From: JAIVGV01 sp032229975
GTDB lineage: Bacteria > Acidobacteriota > Blastocatellia > Pyrinomonadales > Pyrinomonadaceae
Direction: 5' to 3'
Length of the DNA stretch: 64,000 bases
Assembly: GCA_032229975.1 (NCBI GenBank)
Contig: JAVXVG010000022.1
Coordinates: forward strand, 62,001 to 126,000
Shown here: positions 53,701 through 60,789 of the stretch, piece by piece
Numbering within the stretch: the first letter of the stretch is position 1
How the letters are laid out: each line of letters opens with the position of its first letter
Position numbers and translations under genes: made by a program
The notes under the pieces: model-generated
Database searches by the model: none
What the model was told of the DNA's origin: nothing
Seen by the model: only the letters and a program-made list of their open reading frames with translations

Positions 53701-53712
53701 CTCAACCAGTAA
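50707..53712 (+). CDS. Secreted S8 subtilase with GITISGAD octapeptide-repeat region and SLH-like C terminus
   Basis: The 1001-residue protein has a signal peptide ending at AYA (residue 28). Residues ~29-245 are an octapeptide array of the form GITISGAD / GITISTAD / GITASGAD, broken by three or four irregular spacers. A propeptide-like segment follows (about 255-345, INAVVVYHHLP-type inhibitor fold), then an S8 domain with Asp383 (VAVLDTGID), His432 (GHGTFVAG) and Ser620 (GTSFSAPQ). The last ~160 residues contain S-layer-homology-like modules (FTDVSAGGAFNPDANADRVTAAIALV, FRPQSALTRLELAHAM), suggesting cell-surface retention. The repeat region resembles no module I know. The ATG at 50707 is chosen for the signal peptide. 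Confidence 0.9.
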   Translation: MPQKALKTLRLTISLALALLLSSGPAYAGITVSGADGITVSGADGITISGADGIVASGADGILTFGVNGITISGADGITASGADGITASGADGVQRASANNVTSSHPSGITISGADGITISTADGITISTADGTTRKVDSIVLRQPNGITISTADAMQAAGTNGVVPRQSNGITISGADGITISTADGITISSADGALARSADGQVFAVSPNGLSIPHADGITASGADGITISTADGITISSADGVIASSGGASRVAGLQSVDPELAIKLNQMTDDSSVNAVVVYHHLPTDQDLADLQRIGVIGGTRFRVLPMIYVTATRDQIIQLSHLPAVRSIYGNRTLEFTADPANGATGVDRARSDSDITRATGGLPVSGRGVTVAVLDTGIDATHSDLAGRVVQNVKLADLQSAPAPGFAYPINTEGLPDTDTAYGHGTFVAGVIGGNGSRSSGQYTGVAPNARLVGLSAGDASLIFVLDGLDYLLDRGASLGVRVVNCSFSAETVYDTNDPVNIATKMLFDRNVSVVFSAGNTGPDYHTLNPYAAAPWVISVGATEGGKLASYSSRGDFAHTDIHPTLVAPGTRIVSLRSSGVSQTGIEGPGFNSDTSLSPTMLPYYTTATGTSFSAPQVAGAIALMLEANPKLTPTQIKDILERTATPLAPYYQPEVGAGMLNAHAAVLEAAFPQRRMGRFRATFDGRFFRVISDPMQVINGTVNPGSTGYTGTFNVPANSLFASMRIGWGPLWTTNDLGMALYDATGAKQADVNTLNLPGLGGHQERALVANPASGAWKMAVKNTLGVASTAQDFAGVLETAHASYAPLNDITALNAAQREDVYRSLRTFTLQPTGKNYRPDFSASRGDLAAALVIGGRVPQYLPASPTYRDVRDISSMLFVESAQHAPQGPLFTDVSAGGAFNPDANADRVTAAIALVRAAGLQPEVDSGGSVLANVTDLLKIPMQARGYVRVALAHGLLNADQQSNFRPQSALTRLELAHAMTVLQNSLNQ
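50791..51452 (+). repeat. 24-bp tandem coding repeat (GITISGAD octapeptides)
   Basis: ATCACCATCAGTGGGGCCGA-type units of 24 bp encode octapeptides; about 19 good copies fall into four blocks separated by degenerate units. Third-position and synonymous differences between copies (for example ATC/ATT, GGC/GGG) show that the amino acid pattern is kept more strictly than the DNA. Confidence 0.9.
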
Positions 53713-53745
53713 CGCGCGACAATAGAACGCACAAGAGCTGACGAG

Positions 53746-53783
53746 GAGAAAGGCGGCGAGGTTGATTCCTCGCCGCCTTTCTC
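53746..53783. terminator. Bidirectional terminator between subtilase and peptide-binding protein genes
   Basis: GAGAAAGGCGGCGAGG (53746-53761) pairs perfectly with 53768-53783 around TTGATT; short T and A tracts flank it. It separates convergent genes. Confidence 0.8.
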
Positions 53784-53810
53784 TTTCCGTCACATTCTAG
53801 TTTTGCGTCT

Positions 53811-55586
53811 CTACTGCTTAACGAACAACTCCTCCGCGTTCCAGAGCGAGAAGGGCGGGAGCGTGCTCGGTCGATAGTTGCCGATCCGCGCATTCGCAGC
53901 AACGGGAATGTGACGCGAGACGAGCGGGATGAGCGGCAACTGCTCCGACATGATCTTTTGAATCTCGTTGAAGGCTGCCCGGCGACGTTCGCGGTCGGTC
54001 TCGTGGGCCTGCTGCACGGTCAGCTCATCGATGCGGGCCTCCCAGTCGGTCGCAGGCTTCGGCTGCTTCGCGTTCCAATAGTGCTGCGGGCTGCTGCTGC
54101 GTAACAGGTCGGCGTAGGAAGAAGGATCGGGCTCGGTGGCCGATGTGCCGTAGAGCACTGCCTCGTAGTCGTATGTGTGGTTGACGCGGTCGGAGAGCTG
54201 GGCGTTCTCAATGGGCGCGACCGTCACGCTCATCCCCAGCTTCTTCAAGTCCTCCTGCACGACGGCCGCCGCATCCACGCGCGTCTTCGTCGCCGCAGGC
54301 GCGATGATCGTGAACTCGACGCGATTCCCTTTCGCATCGTACAACTCCGGCGCGTCCTGCGTGCCACGCGTGACAAATCCGGCCTCCTGCAATAGCGCAC
54401 GCGACTTGTTCAAATCGTAATCGTCGTGCGGCAGATCGGTCGCAGCCCACGCGCGATTGCCGGGCGTGACGAAGCCGTAGAGCGGCGTTGCCAAGCCGAG
54501 CCACACGTTCTGCGCGATGTGTTCGCGGTCGATGGCGTGCGAGACGGCGCGACGGAAGCGCACGTCCGTAAACCACGCGAGCTTCGCGGGCTCGACATAG
54601 GGCCTGCCATCCTCGCGCTTGCCCGCGTTCAGGTTGAACCAGAGATCGTCGGCGTAGAGGCCGGGCCCTAGATCGTAACCGTGCACGCTGCCAACTCCCG
54701 CGCGAAGACTTGCGAAATCCGATGAGCGCACGCGGTCATAGATGTCGAGCGTGCCCTGCCCCAAACGCGCGACAGCGTTGCTCTCATCGCTGATCACTTC
54801 GAGCGTGAGACGATCTATGTATGGAAGTTGATTCCCCGCCGCGTCCTTCTTCCAGTAGTTCGGATTGCGCGCGAGCACGACGCTCGCGCCGGGCGCGCTC
54901 GCTTCGACGGCGAACTTGCCGCTCGTCACAATCGACTTCGGATCGGCGGTGATGCCGTAAGCATCTTTGAACGTCCCGTCGCCGAGTGCCGCTTCGAGCG
55001 CGTGGCGCGGGAGCACGCCGAGGTTCGACATATAGTTTTCGGGGACGTTGACGGCTTCGGCGAAGGCGAGCGTGAAGTGGCGCGCGTCCGCGATAGTGAT
55101 GCCGATGGGCTTGTCGCCGATCTTCATCGCATCGCGATAGATGGGCGAAGGAACTTTCTCATCGTAGAGCGCGCGTAGCGTGAAGGCCACGTCGTCCGAG
55201 GTGAGCGGGTAGCCATCGGAGAACTTGAGCCCGTCGCGCAGAGTCACCTCAACGCCGCGACCGTCCGCCGTCGCTTTCCAGCTCTCGGCGAGCGCGGGCG
55301 CATACTCCTGCGCGTCGTGATCGAACTCGACGAGACGACTCGACAGCAGGAAGAGCGCGACCGTGTTGGAAGACTCGTCGGCTGCCATGATGTAGTTGAA
55401 AGTCTGCGGCGGCTGGCTCAGCCGGTAGCTCAACTGGCCGCCGCGCGTGCCCGCGACCCGTTCGCGTGCGAGCGTCGCGGGCCGGTTTGAGTTCGCTGTC
55501 TGCTGCGTCGGCTGGCACGCGCCGAGCAAGCACAACGCGGCAATAAGCGCGACGAGCCGCGCGATGTTCTTTCTTTCGATTCTCAT
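53811..55586 (-). CDS. Peptide ABC transporter substrate-binding lipoprotein (SBP family 5)
   Basis: The 591-residue lipoprotein has a lipobox LLGAC (Cys about 24) and the family 5 bacterial extracellular solute-binding fold. Recognisable segments are ALAESWKATADGRGVEVTLRDGLKFSDGYPLTSDDVAFTLRAL, RRAVSHAIDREHIAQNVWLGLA and the C-terminal RRAAFNEIQKIMSEQLPLIPL. It is typical of DppA/OppA-type proteins that bind di- or oligopeptides. AAGGAAGGGAAG precedes the ATG at 55586. It is divergent from the permease genes, with a heptamer hairpin between them, so binding protein and permeases have separate promoters. The ligand is inferred from family and context only. Confidence 0.92.
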   Translation of the reverse strand: MRIERKNIARLVALIAALCLLGACQPTQQTANSNRPATLARERVAGTRGGQLSYRLSQPPQTFNYIMAADESSNTVALFLLSSRLVEFDHDAQEYAPALAESWKATADGRGVEVTLRDGLKFSDGYPLTSDDVAFTLRALYDEKVPSPIYRDAMKIGDKPIGITIADARHFTLAFAEAVNVPENYMSNLGVLPRHALEAALGDGTFKDAYGITADPKSIVTSGKFAVEASAPGASVVLARNPNYWKKDAAGNQLPYIDRLTLEVISDESNAVARLGQGTLDIYDRVRSSDFASLRAGVGSVHGYDLGPGLYADDLWFNLNAGKREDGRPYVEPAKLAWFTDVRFRRAVSHAIDREHIAQNVWLGLATPLYGFVTPGNRAWAATDLPHDDYDLNKSRALLQEAGFVTRGTQDAPELYDAKGNRVEFTIIAPAATKTRVDAAAVVQEDLKKLGMSVTVAPIENAQLSDRVNHTYDYEAVLYGTSATEPDPSSYADLLRSSSPQHYWNAKQPKPATDWEARIDELTVQQAHETDRERRRAAFNEIQKIMSEQLPLIPLVSRHIPVAANARIGNYRPSTLPPFSLWNAEELFVKQ

Positions 55587-55688
55587 CTTCCCTTCCTTCT
55601 CAGGTCGAAGTCGCGTGCGGCGTGTGAAGTTAACGCGCGCCAAGCGCGAGGCGGCATGATTCAATCACGGATACCTACGACTGACAAG

Positions 55689-55776
55689 TATGAACGATGA
55701 ACAATGGATGATGGATGAAGAATGATGAACTAAAAGATAGGCCTTCTTTACTTCATCGTTCATCGTTCATACTTCC
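55689..55776. repeat. Heptamer-repeat inverted repeat (word GAACGAT)
   Basis: Left arm 55689-55732 carries GAACGAT / GAACAAT / GGATGAT / GAATGAT words; right arm 55749-55776 carries TTCATCG repeats. ATGAACGATGAA at 55690 pairs with TTCATCGTTCAT. The words are those of the element at 4255-4335, 51 kb away. It lies between divergent transporter genes. Confidence 0.85.
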
Positions 55777-55844
55777 ATCTTGCTCTTGTCGCGGCGGCTA
55801 AGAGATGTTAGATCAACCGACGTGCTTAATCGGAGATCGCGCGC

Positions 55845-56837
55845 GTGCTGAAACTCATCCTCTCAAGGATCGGGCAAGGGTTGATCGTGCTCGTCGTCGT
55901 CTCGGCGCTGACCTTCGCGCTGCTCGCGGCGGCGGGCGGTGACGCGCTGACGGCCCTCGCCGCAGAGCCGCACGTCTCGGCGAGCGCGCTCGTCGAGCTG
56001 CGACGCATTTACGGGCTCGATGATCCGCTCCTCGTGCGCCATGCGCGCTGGCTCGCGGAGTTCGCGCGCGGGCACATGGGCTATTCGATCTCTTTCCACG
56101 CGCCCGTCTCGCTCGTCATCCTGCCGCGACTCCTGCGCACGCTCTTCGTCGCCGCGCTTGCGCTCCTGCTCGCTTGGGCCATCGCGCTCGCACTCGGCGT
56201 GCAGGCGGCGCGCAAACCGGGAAGCATTTGGGATCGCGCGAGTGAAGTCGTGATCCTACTCTCGGCTTCGACGCCGCGCATCGTCGTCGCGCTCATCGCT
56301 CTAGCCGTAGCCGCACGCACGAACCTCTTCACTATCGGCGGCGCGTTCGAGGCGAGCGCGCCGCTTTCGCTCGCTCGCGCGCTTGCGCCCGCGATAGTTC
56401 TCGCCGCGCCGCTCGTCGCGCTCTTCCTCGCGCAGACACGCGAGAGTTTGCGCGCCGCGCTCGCCGAAGACTTCGTCCGCGTCGCGCGCGCGAAGGGCCT
56501 GCCGGAGCGCACCGTCATCTTTCGCCATGCGATGCGCGCGGCACTCAATCCGCTCATCACGATCTTCGGCTACTCGCTCGGCAGCGTCGTCGGCGGCTCA
56601 ATCGTCGCGGAGTACGTGCTTGGCTGGCAGGGCATCGGCTCGCTCAGCGTCGTCGCTGTTGTGAACCGCGACGTGCCGCTCTTGATGGGCGTCGTGATGA
56701 CGACCGCGACCGCCGTGCTCCTCGGCAACCTCATCGCAGACGTGCTGCTCCGACTCAACGACCCGCGCCTGCGACTCGAAGACGGTGGACGTGGTAACTC
56801 TTCGACGCGTTCAACCTCGACGACGACCACCGCCTGA
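55845..56837 (+). CDS. Peptide ABC transporter permease, DppB type
   Basis: The 330-residue inner-membrane protein has six membrane segments. DppB/OppB features are the N-terminal LILSRIGQGLIVLVVVSALTF, LRRIYGLDDPLLVRHARWLAEFARGHMGYS, and the coupling loop LAEDFVRVARAKGLPERTVIFRHAMRAALNPLI. It begins with GTG behind CGGAGA. The DppC-type gene follows 9 bases later. The C-terminal tail is Ser/Thr-rich (NSSTRSTSTTTTA). No ATPase genes (DppD/DppF) are in the window, so the ATPases must be encoded elsewhere. Confidence 0.92.
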   Translation: MLKLILSRIGQGLIVLVVVSALTFALLAAAGGDALTALAAEPHVSASALVELRRIYGLDDPLLVRHARWLAEFARGHMGYSISFHAPVSLVILPRLLRTLFVAALALLLAWAIALALGVQAARKPGSIWDRASEVVILLSASTPRIVVALIALAVAARTNLFTIGGAFEASAPLSLARALAPAIVLAAPLVALFLAQTRESLRAALAEDFVRVARAKGLPERTVIFRHAMRAALNPLITIFGYSLGSVVGGSIVAEYVLGWQGIGSLSVVAVVNRDVPLLMGVVMTTATAVLLGNLIADVLLRLNDPRLRLEDGGRGNSSTRSTSTTTTA

Positions 56838-56846
56838 CCGGACGCG

Positions 56847-57992
56847 ATGAGATTGCACATGACAGCAAGCTCGAACGGCAAGAGCGCGACTAACGAAGGC
56901 GCGCGCAGCTTCAGTTCTCGCGCTCGCGGACTCACGCGCGGGCGCGCGCGTCTTATCGTCGGTCTCATTATCGTCGCGGCCTTCTACGTCGTGGCCGCAC
57001 TCGCGGATTTCGTCGCGCCTTACGATTACGGCTCGCAGTCGCGTGATGAGACTCTTGCGCCCGCGACGGCCATCCACTTCTTCGACGATGGTGGCCGCTT
57101 CCACGCGCGCTCCTTCATACGCGCGCGCCGCCTCGTCGATCCGCTCGCGCGCTCCTACGCCGAAGATAATGCGCGCGACTACACGCTCGCTCTCTTCGCG
57201 CGTGGCTACTCTTACGACTTTCTCGGAATCTTCAAGACAGATCGACATCTCTTCGGCGTCGCTGACGAAGAAACACATCGTCAAACTTCATCGCTCATGT
57301 CAATGCCGCGCGTCAACCTGCTCGGCACGGACAAGCTCGGTCGCGATCGCTTCTCGCGACTCGTGCGCGCGGCACGCTTCTCGCTCGCGGTCGCTCCGCT
57401 CGGCGCGTTGTTCGCGGGTGCGCTCGGCGTTCTCGTCGGATGCGTCGCGGGTTATGCAGGACGGAAGATTGATGCCGTGCTCATGCGCGCGGCCGACGCG
57501 ATGCTCGCGCTGCCCGCGCTCGTCCTCATCCTTGCCGCGCGCGCCGCGCTGCCTATCGCACTTCCCACTGCGCGCGCCGCCGCTTTCCTCGTCGCGGTCT
57601 TCGTCGCCGTCGGTTGGGCGGAGACAGCGCGACTCGTGCGTGGTCTAGTTATGGAGCTTCGTGGTCGCGAGTTCGTCACCGCCGCGCGCTCGCTTGGGAT
57701 GACAGAGACGCGCGTGCTCTTCCGACACGTGCTGCCGAACGCCTCGCGCGCGATCATCGTGCAACTCTCGCTCATGGTTCCCGCGTTCCTGCTCGCGGAG
57801 ACGGCCCTCTCGTTCCTCGGCGTCGGCGTGCAGGAGCCGGACGTGAGTTGGGGCACGATGCTCGCCGATGCTAACAGCACGACGCAGCTTGCCGAGCAAC
57901 CGTTGCTGCTCCTCGCACCGGCCTTCGCCATCTTCCTCTTCGTCCTCGGCGTCAGACTTTTAAGCGACGGCCTGCGCCGCGTGAGCGACTGA
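56847..57992 (+). CDS. Peptide ABC transporter permease, DppC type
   Basis: The 381-residue permease shows the DppC-type order: a cytoplasmic N-terminal arm, first membrane segment at about 35-55, a large periplasmic loop of about 100 residues (about 56-160), NLLGTDKLGRDRFSRLVRAARFSL, and the coupling loop RGREFVTAARSLGMTETRVLFRHVLPNASRAIIVQ. The segment ETALSFLGVGVQEPDVSWGTML is diagnostic for the family. It forms the peptide channel with the DppB-type protein. A second in-frame ATG is at 56859. A strong terminator follows 61 bases after the stop. Confidence 0.92.
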   Translation: MRLHMTASSNGKSATNEGARSFSSRARGLTRGRARLIVGLIIVAAFYVVAALADFVAPYDYGSQSRDETLAPATAIHFFDDGGRFHARSFIRARRLVDPLARSYAEDNARDYTLALFARGYSYDFLGIFKTDRHLFGVADEETHRQTSSLMSMPRVNLLGTDKLGRDRFSRLVRAARFSLAVAPLGALFAGALGVLVGCVAGYAGRKIDAVLMRAADAMLALPALVLILAARAALPIALPTARAAAFLVAVFVAVGWAETARLVRGLVMELRGREFVTAARSLGMTETRVLFRHVLPNASRAIIVQLSLMVPAFLLAETALSFLGVGVQEPDVSWGTMLADANSTTQLAEQPLLLLAPAFAIFLFVLGVRLLSDGLRRVSD

Positions 57993-58052
57993 ACACGCGG
58001 CGCAACTGAATCGCAATCTTCTCAAGTCTGCCTCAAGTCTCCCATATGAACG

Positions 58053-58089
58053 AAAAGGCGTGGATTTCGCGGGAAATCCACGCCTTTTT
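58053..58089 (+). terminator. Rho-independent terminator after the permease operon
   Basis: AAAAGGCGTGGATTT (58053-58067) pairs perfectly with 58074-58088 around CGCGGG and ends in a T5 run. It also lies inside a frame open upstream of the next subtilase gene, which argues against translation from before 58198. Confidence 0.93.
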
Positions 58090-58197
58090 CGTGTTGCGCG
58101 CGGCTCAAGTTTTCCTCAATGCCCTTCGCCTAAATTTTGCACACGTTCGAGCAGGGGCATGTCGCCCGAAACTTTTTACGAAGCTGGAGAGAAAAAA

Positions 58198-60711
58198 ATG
58201 AGAAGGAAGCTCACGACGTTCGTTGCCGCTTTAATCATCTGCCTGTCGGTTCAGTCGGCCCTTGGCGCACGGCTCAGCCCCACGCTCTCGGCGCAGTTGC
58301 CGAAACTCGCTGATTCCGCGCCGGTCGGCACAGTCATCGTTTCGTTCAACACGACGGACGGCTTGGCAGGCGCGAATCTCGACGTGCTGCGCTCGGTCGG
58401 CATCATCAAAGGCTTAACCTTCCAACATCTCGGCATGGTGGCCGTCGTGGCCACCGCCGGTCAGGTGCGCGCGCTCGCAGCCTCTCCGTCGGTGCGCTCG
58501 GTCTGGTCAAACGATCAGCTTTACTACTACGACTATCAGGCGCGCACCGTCACCGGCACTGATCGCACGCGACAGGACGCGGGCTTCACAAAACAGAACG
58601 GCGGCATCCCCGTCTCCGGCAAAGGCGACTTCGCCGTGCTCGTCATCGACTCCGGCATCGACGCCACGCACGACGATCTTAAGCTCGGTCAAACCGTCAT
58701 CCAGAACGTGCAGGTGCTCGCCGGTACGGACACCGTGCAAGAAGGCTTCACGCCGGTCGTCGCCGTTGAGAACGTGCCGAACACGGATCAGTCCGTCGGT
58801 CACGGCACGCACTGCGCCGGAATCATCGGCGGCACGGGCCAGCGTTCGGGCGGCAAGTATTCGGGCGTCGCGCCGGGCGCGCACATCATCGGGGCCGGTC
58901 TCGGCGCGGGCGTCTTCGTCTTGAACGCGCTCGGCGCGTGGGAGTGGGGACTAGCGAACGAGTATCGCTACAACATCCGCGTCGTCTCAAACTCTTATGG
59001 CAGCTTCGCCGCTTTCGATCCGAACGATCCGATCAACGTGGCGAGCAAGGCGGCGCACGATGGCGGCATGGTCGTCGTCTTCGCGGGCGCAAACTCCGGC
59101 CCCGGCAAGGGCACGTTCAATCGCTACGCGAAAGCGCCGTGGGTTATCTCGGTCGCGGCGGGGACGAAGGAAGGCGGCCTCGCCAGCTTCTCCTCGCGCG
59201 GCACACCCGCCGAGCAGCGTCTCAACGACGACGATCCGCTCAACGACTTCGACGCGCCGACGATCACCGCGCCGGGCACGGGTCGCGAGTTCGCTTCCGA
59301 CTCCACGAAGTTCACAGCCGCGATCATCTCCACGCGTTCGGCCTCGAACCTCGTCGCCAACGGGCAGACGGACGACACGGAGATCGAGCCCGGCTTGATC
59401 CCCTTCTACACACAGATCAGTGGCACGTCGATGGCGACGCCTTACGTCGCGGGTGTCGTCGCGCTGATGCTCGATGCCGATCCGACACTCTCGCCCGACG
59501 AGATCAAACAGATCATCGTCGAGACGGCGACGCGTATGCCCACCTATCAAGACTTCGAGGTCGGCGCGGGCTACATCAACGCCTACGCCGCCGTCGATAA
59601 AGTTTTCAATCGCGCGAAGCAGTACAACACCTTCAACAACGTCCGCTTCAACGAGCAGTTCACCGTCTCCGGCCCCACGCCCGAAAAATTCCACATCGAC
59701 TTCGATCCGACCGCCACGCCCGGCGCGGGCTCGGTCAACTCCAAGTCGTTCACTGTCGCCTCCGGCATGAACGTGCTCGACGTGCTCGCCAACATCGACA
59801 ACGCCGCGCAGACCGGCGACGGCAACGTGATCGGCATCATCGCGTTTGCTCCCGACGGCACGTCGTATTCGAGCGGCATCGCGCTGCCGATCCTCGATGC
59901 GCCGAGCCGCGAGATCGTCGTCCACGATCCAGTGCCCGGCCAGTGGAGAGTTGAAGTGCGCGGCGCGCGTGGGTTAGTCGCTGCGCCTCAAGCGAGTTTG
60001 CCAACTTCAGGCGCGGCGGCTCCGGGGCCCGTCGATGGCTCGATCACGCAGCAGCGTTTCGACCTCTCGCCCGTCGGCGACATTCAAGGACACGCGTTAC
60101 AGACCGACATCGAGACCGCGCTCAAGAACCGACGCATCGACACCTACTCCGACGGCACGTTCCGGCCCGACGTGCCCGCGACGCGCGAAGACTTCGCACG
60201 CTCGCTGCTCTTGAACACGCCCGTGCGCCAGTCGCTCGGCACGTCGCAGAAGTTCACGGATGTTTCGGGCGATCTCGCCGCGCTCACAGAGGCGTTGACG
60301 ACGAACGGCTCGACCTTGCGCGATTGGAACTTCGCGCCCGCAGGTGTGATGAGTGGTGCGGGCACGAGCTTCAATCCTTCGACGACGATCTCGCGTCTCG
60401 ACGTGGCGGTGGCCTTCGTCCGCGCGCTTGGACTCGACACCGAAGCGAAAGCGAAAGCAGGCACGGTCGTTACTTACAACGGGGCGACGCTCACCGACAA
60501 CGCGCAGATACCGTCCGCGCTTCGCGGCTACGTGCAACTCGCCATCGACAAGGGCTTCCTCGAAGTCTATCCGGCTGAAGTGCGACAGATCGGGCCCGGT
60601 CAATATCAGGCTCTGCCGGGCCCCCGCGTCGAGCCGACGAACGTGGTCACGCGCGCGTTCCTCGCCGCGAAGCTCAACGCTTTCGCAGCCAAGTTCGCCG
60701 CCGGTAATTAA
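58198..60711 (+). CDS. Secreted S8 subtilase with SLH-like C terminus
   Basis: The 837-residue protein has a signal peptide (MRRKLTTFVAALIICLSVQS, to about residue 24). An inhibitor-type propeptide follows (about 35-110, VGTVIVSFNTTDGLAGANL), then an S8 domain with Asp151 (VLVIDSGIDATHDDL), His202 (GHGTHCAG) and Ser411 (GTSMATPYVAG). A beta-rich segment comes next. S-layer-homology-like modules fill the last ~180 residues (DTYSDGTFRPDVPATREDFARSLL). Architecture matches the subtilase at 50.7 kb apart from the missing octapeptide array, so the two are paralogues around the peptide-transport genes. GGAGAG lies 8 bases before the ATG at 58198. Confidence 0.93.
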   Translation: MRRKLTTFVAALIICLSVQSALGARLSPTLSAQLPKLADSAPVGTVIVSFNTTDGLAGANLDVLRSVGIIKGLTFQHLGMVAVVATAGQVRALAASPSVRSVWSNDQLYYYDYQARTVTGTDRTRQDAGFTKQNGGIPVSGKGDFAVLVIDSGIDATHDDLKLGQTVIQNVQVLAGTDTVQEGFTPVVAVENVPNTDQSVGHGTHCAGIIGGTGQRSGGKYSGVAPGAHIIGAGLGAGVFVLNALGAWEWGLANEYRYNIRVVSNSYGSFAAFDPNDPINVASKAAHDGGMVVVFAGANSGPGKGTFNRYAKAPWVISVAAGTKEGGLASFSSRGTPAEQRLNDDDPLNDFDAPTITAPGTGREFASDSTKFTAAIISTRSASNLVANGQTDDTEIEPGLIPFYTQISGTSMATPYVAGVVALMLDADPTLSPDEIKQIIVETATRMPTYQDFEVGAGYINAYAAVDKVFNRAKQYNTFNNVRFNEQFTVSGPTPEKFHIDFDPTATPGAGSVNSKSFTVASGMNVLDVLANIDNAAQTGDGNVIGIIAFAPDGTSYSSGIALPILDAPSREIVVHDPVPGQWRVEVRGARGLVAAPQASLPTSGAAAPGPVDGSITQQRFDLSPVGDIQGHALQTDIETALKNRRIDTYSDGTFRPDVPATREDFARSLLLNTPVRQSLGTSQKFTDVSGDLAALTEALTTNGSTLRDWNFAPAGVMSGAGTSFNPSTTISRLDVAVAFVRALGLDTEAKAKAGTVVTYNGATLTDNAQIPSALRGYVQLAIDKGFLEVYPAEVRQIGPGQYQALPGPRVEPTNVVTRAFLAAKLNAFAAKFAAGN

Positions 60712-60789
60712 AACGGAGGTCACGAGTCTCATGTGCGCCAACCTCGCAAGTTCGCACGCTGTTAACGGAATCCCTCGCGGAGAAAAGAG

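Noticed and set aside
58060..58197. Upstream start of the second subtilase (frame open from 58060)
   Set aside because: The extension would run through a perfect terminator hairpin and places residues before an obvious signal peptide.
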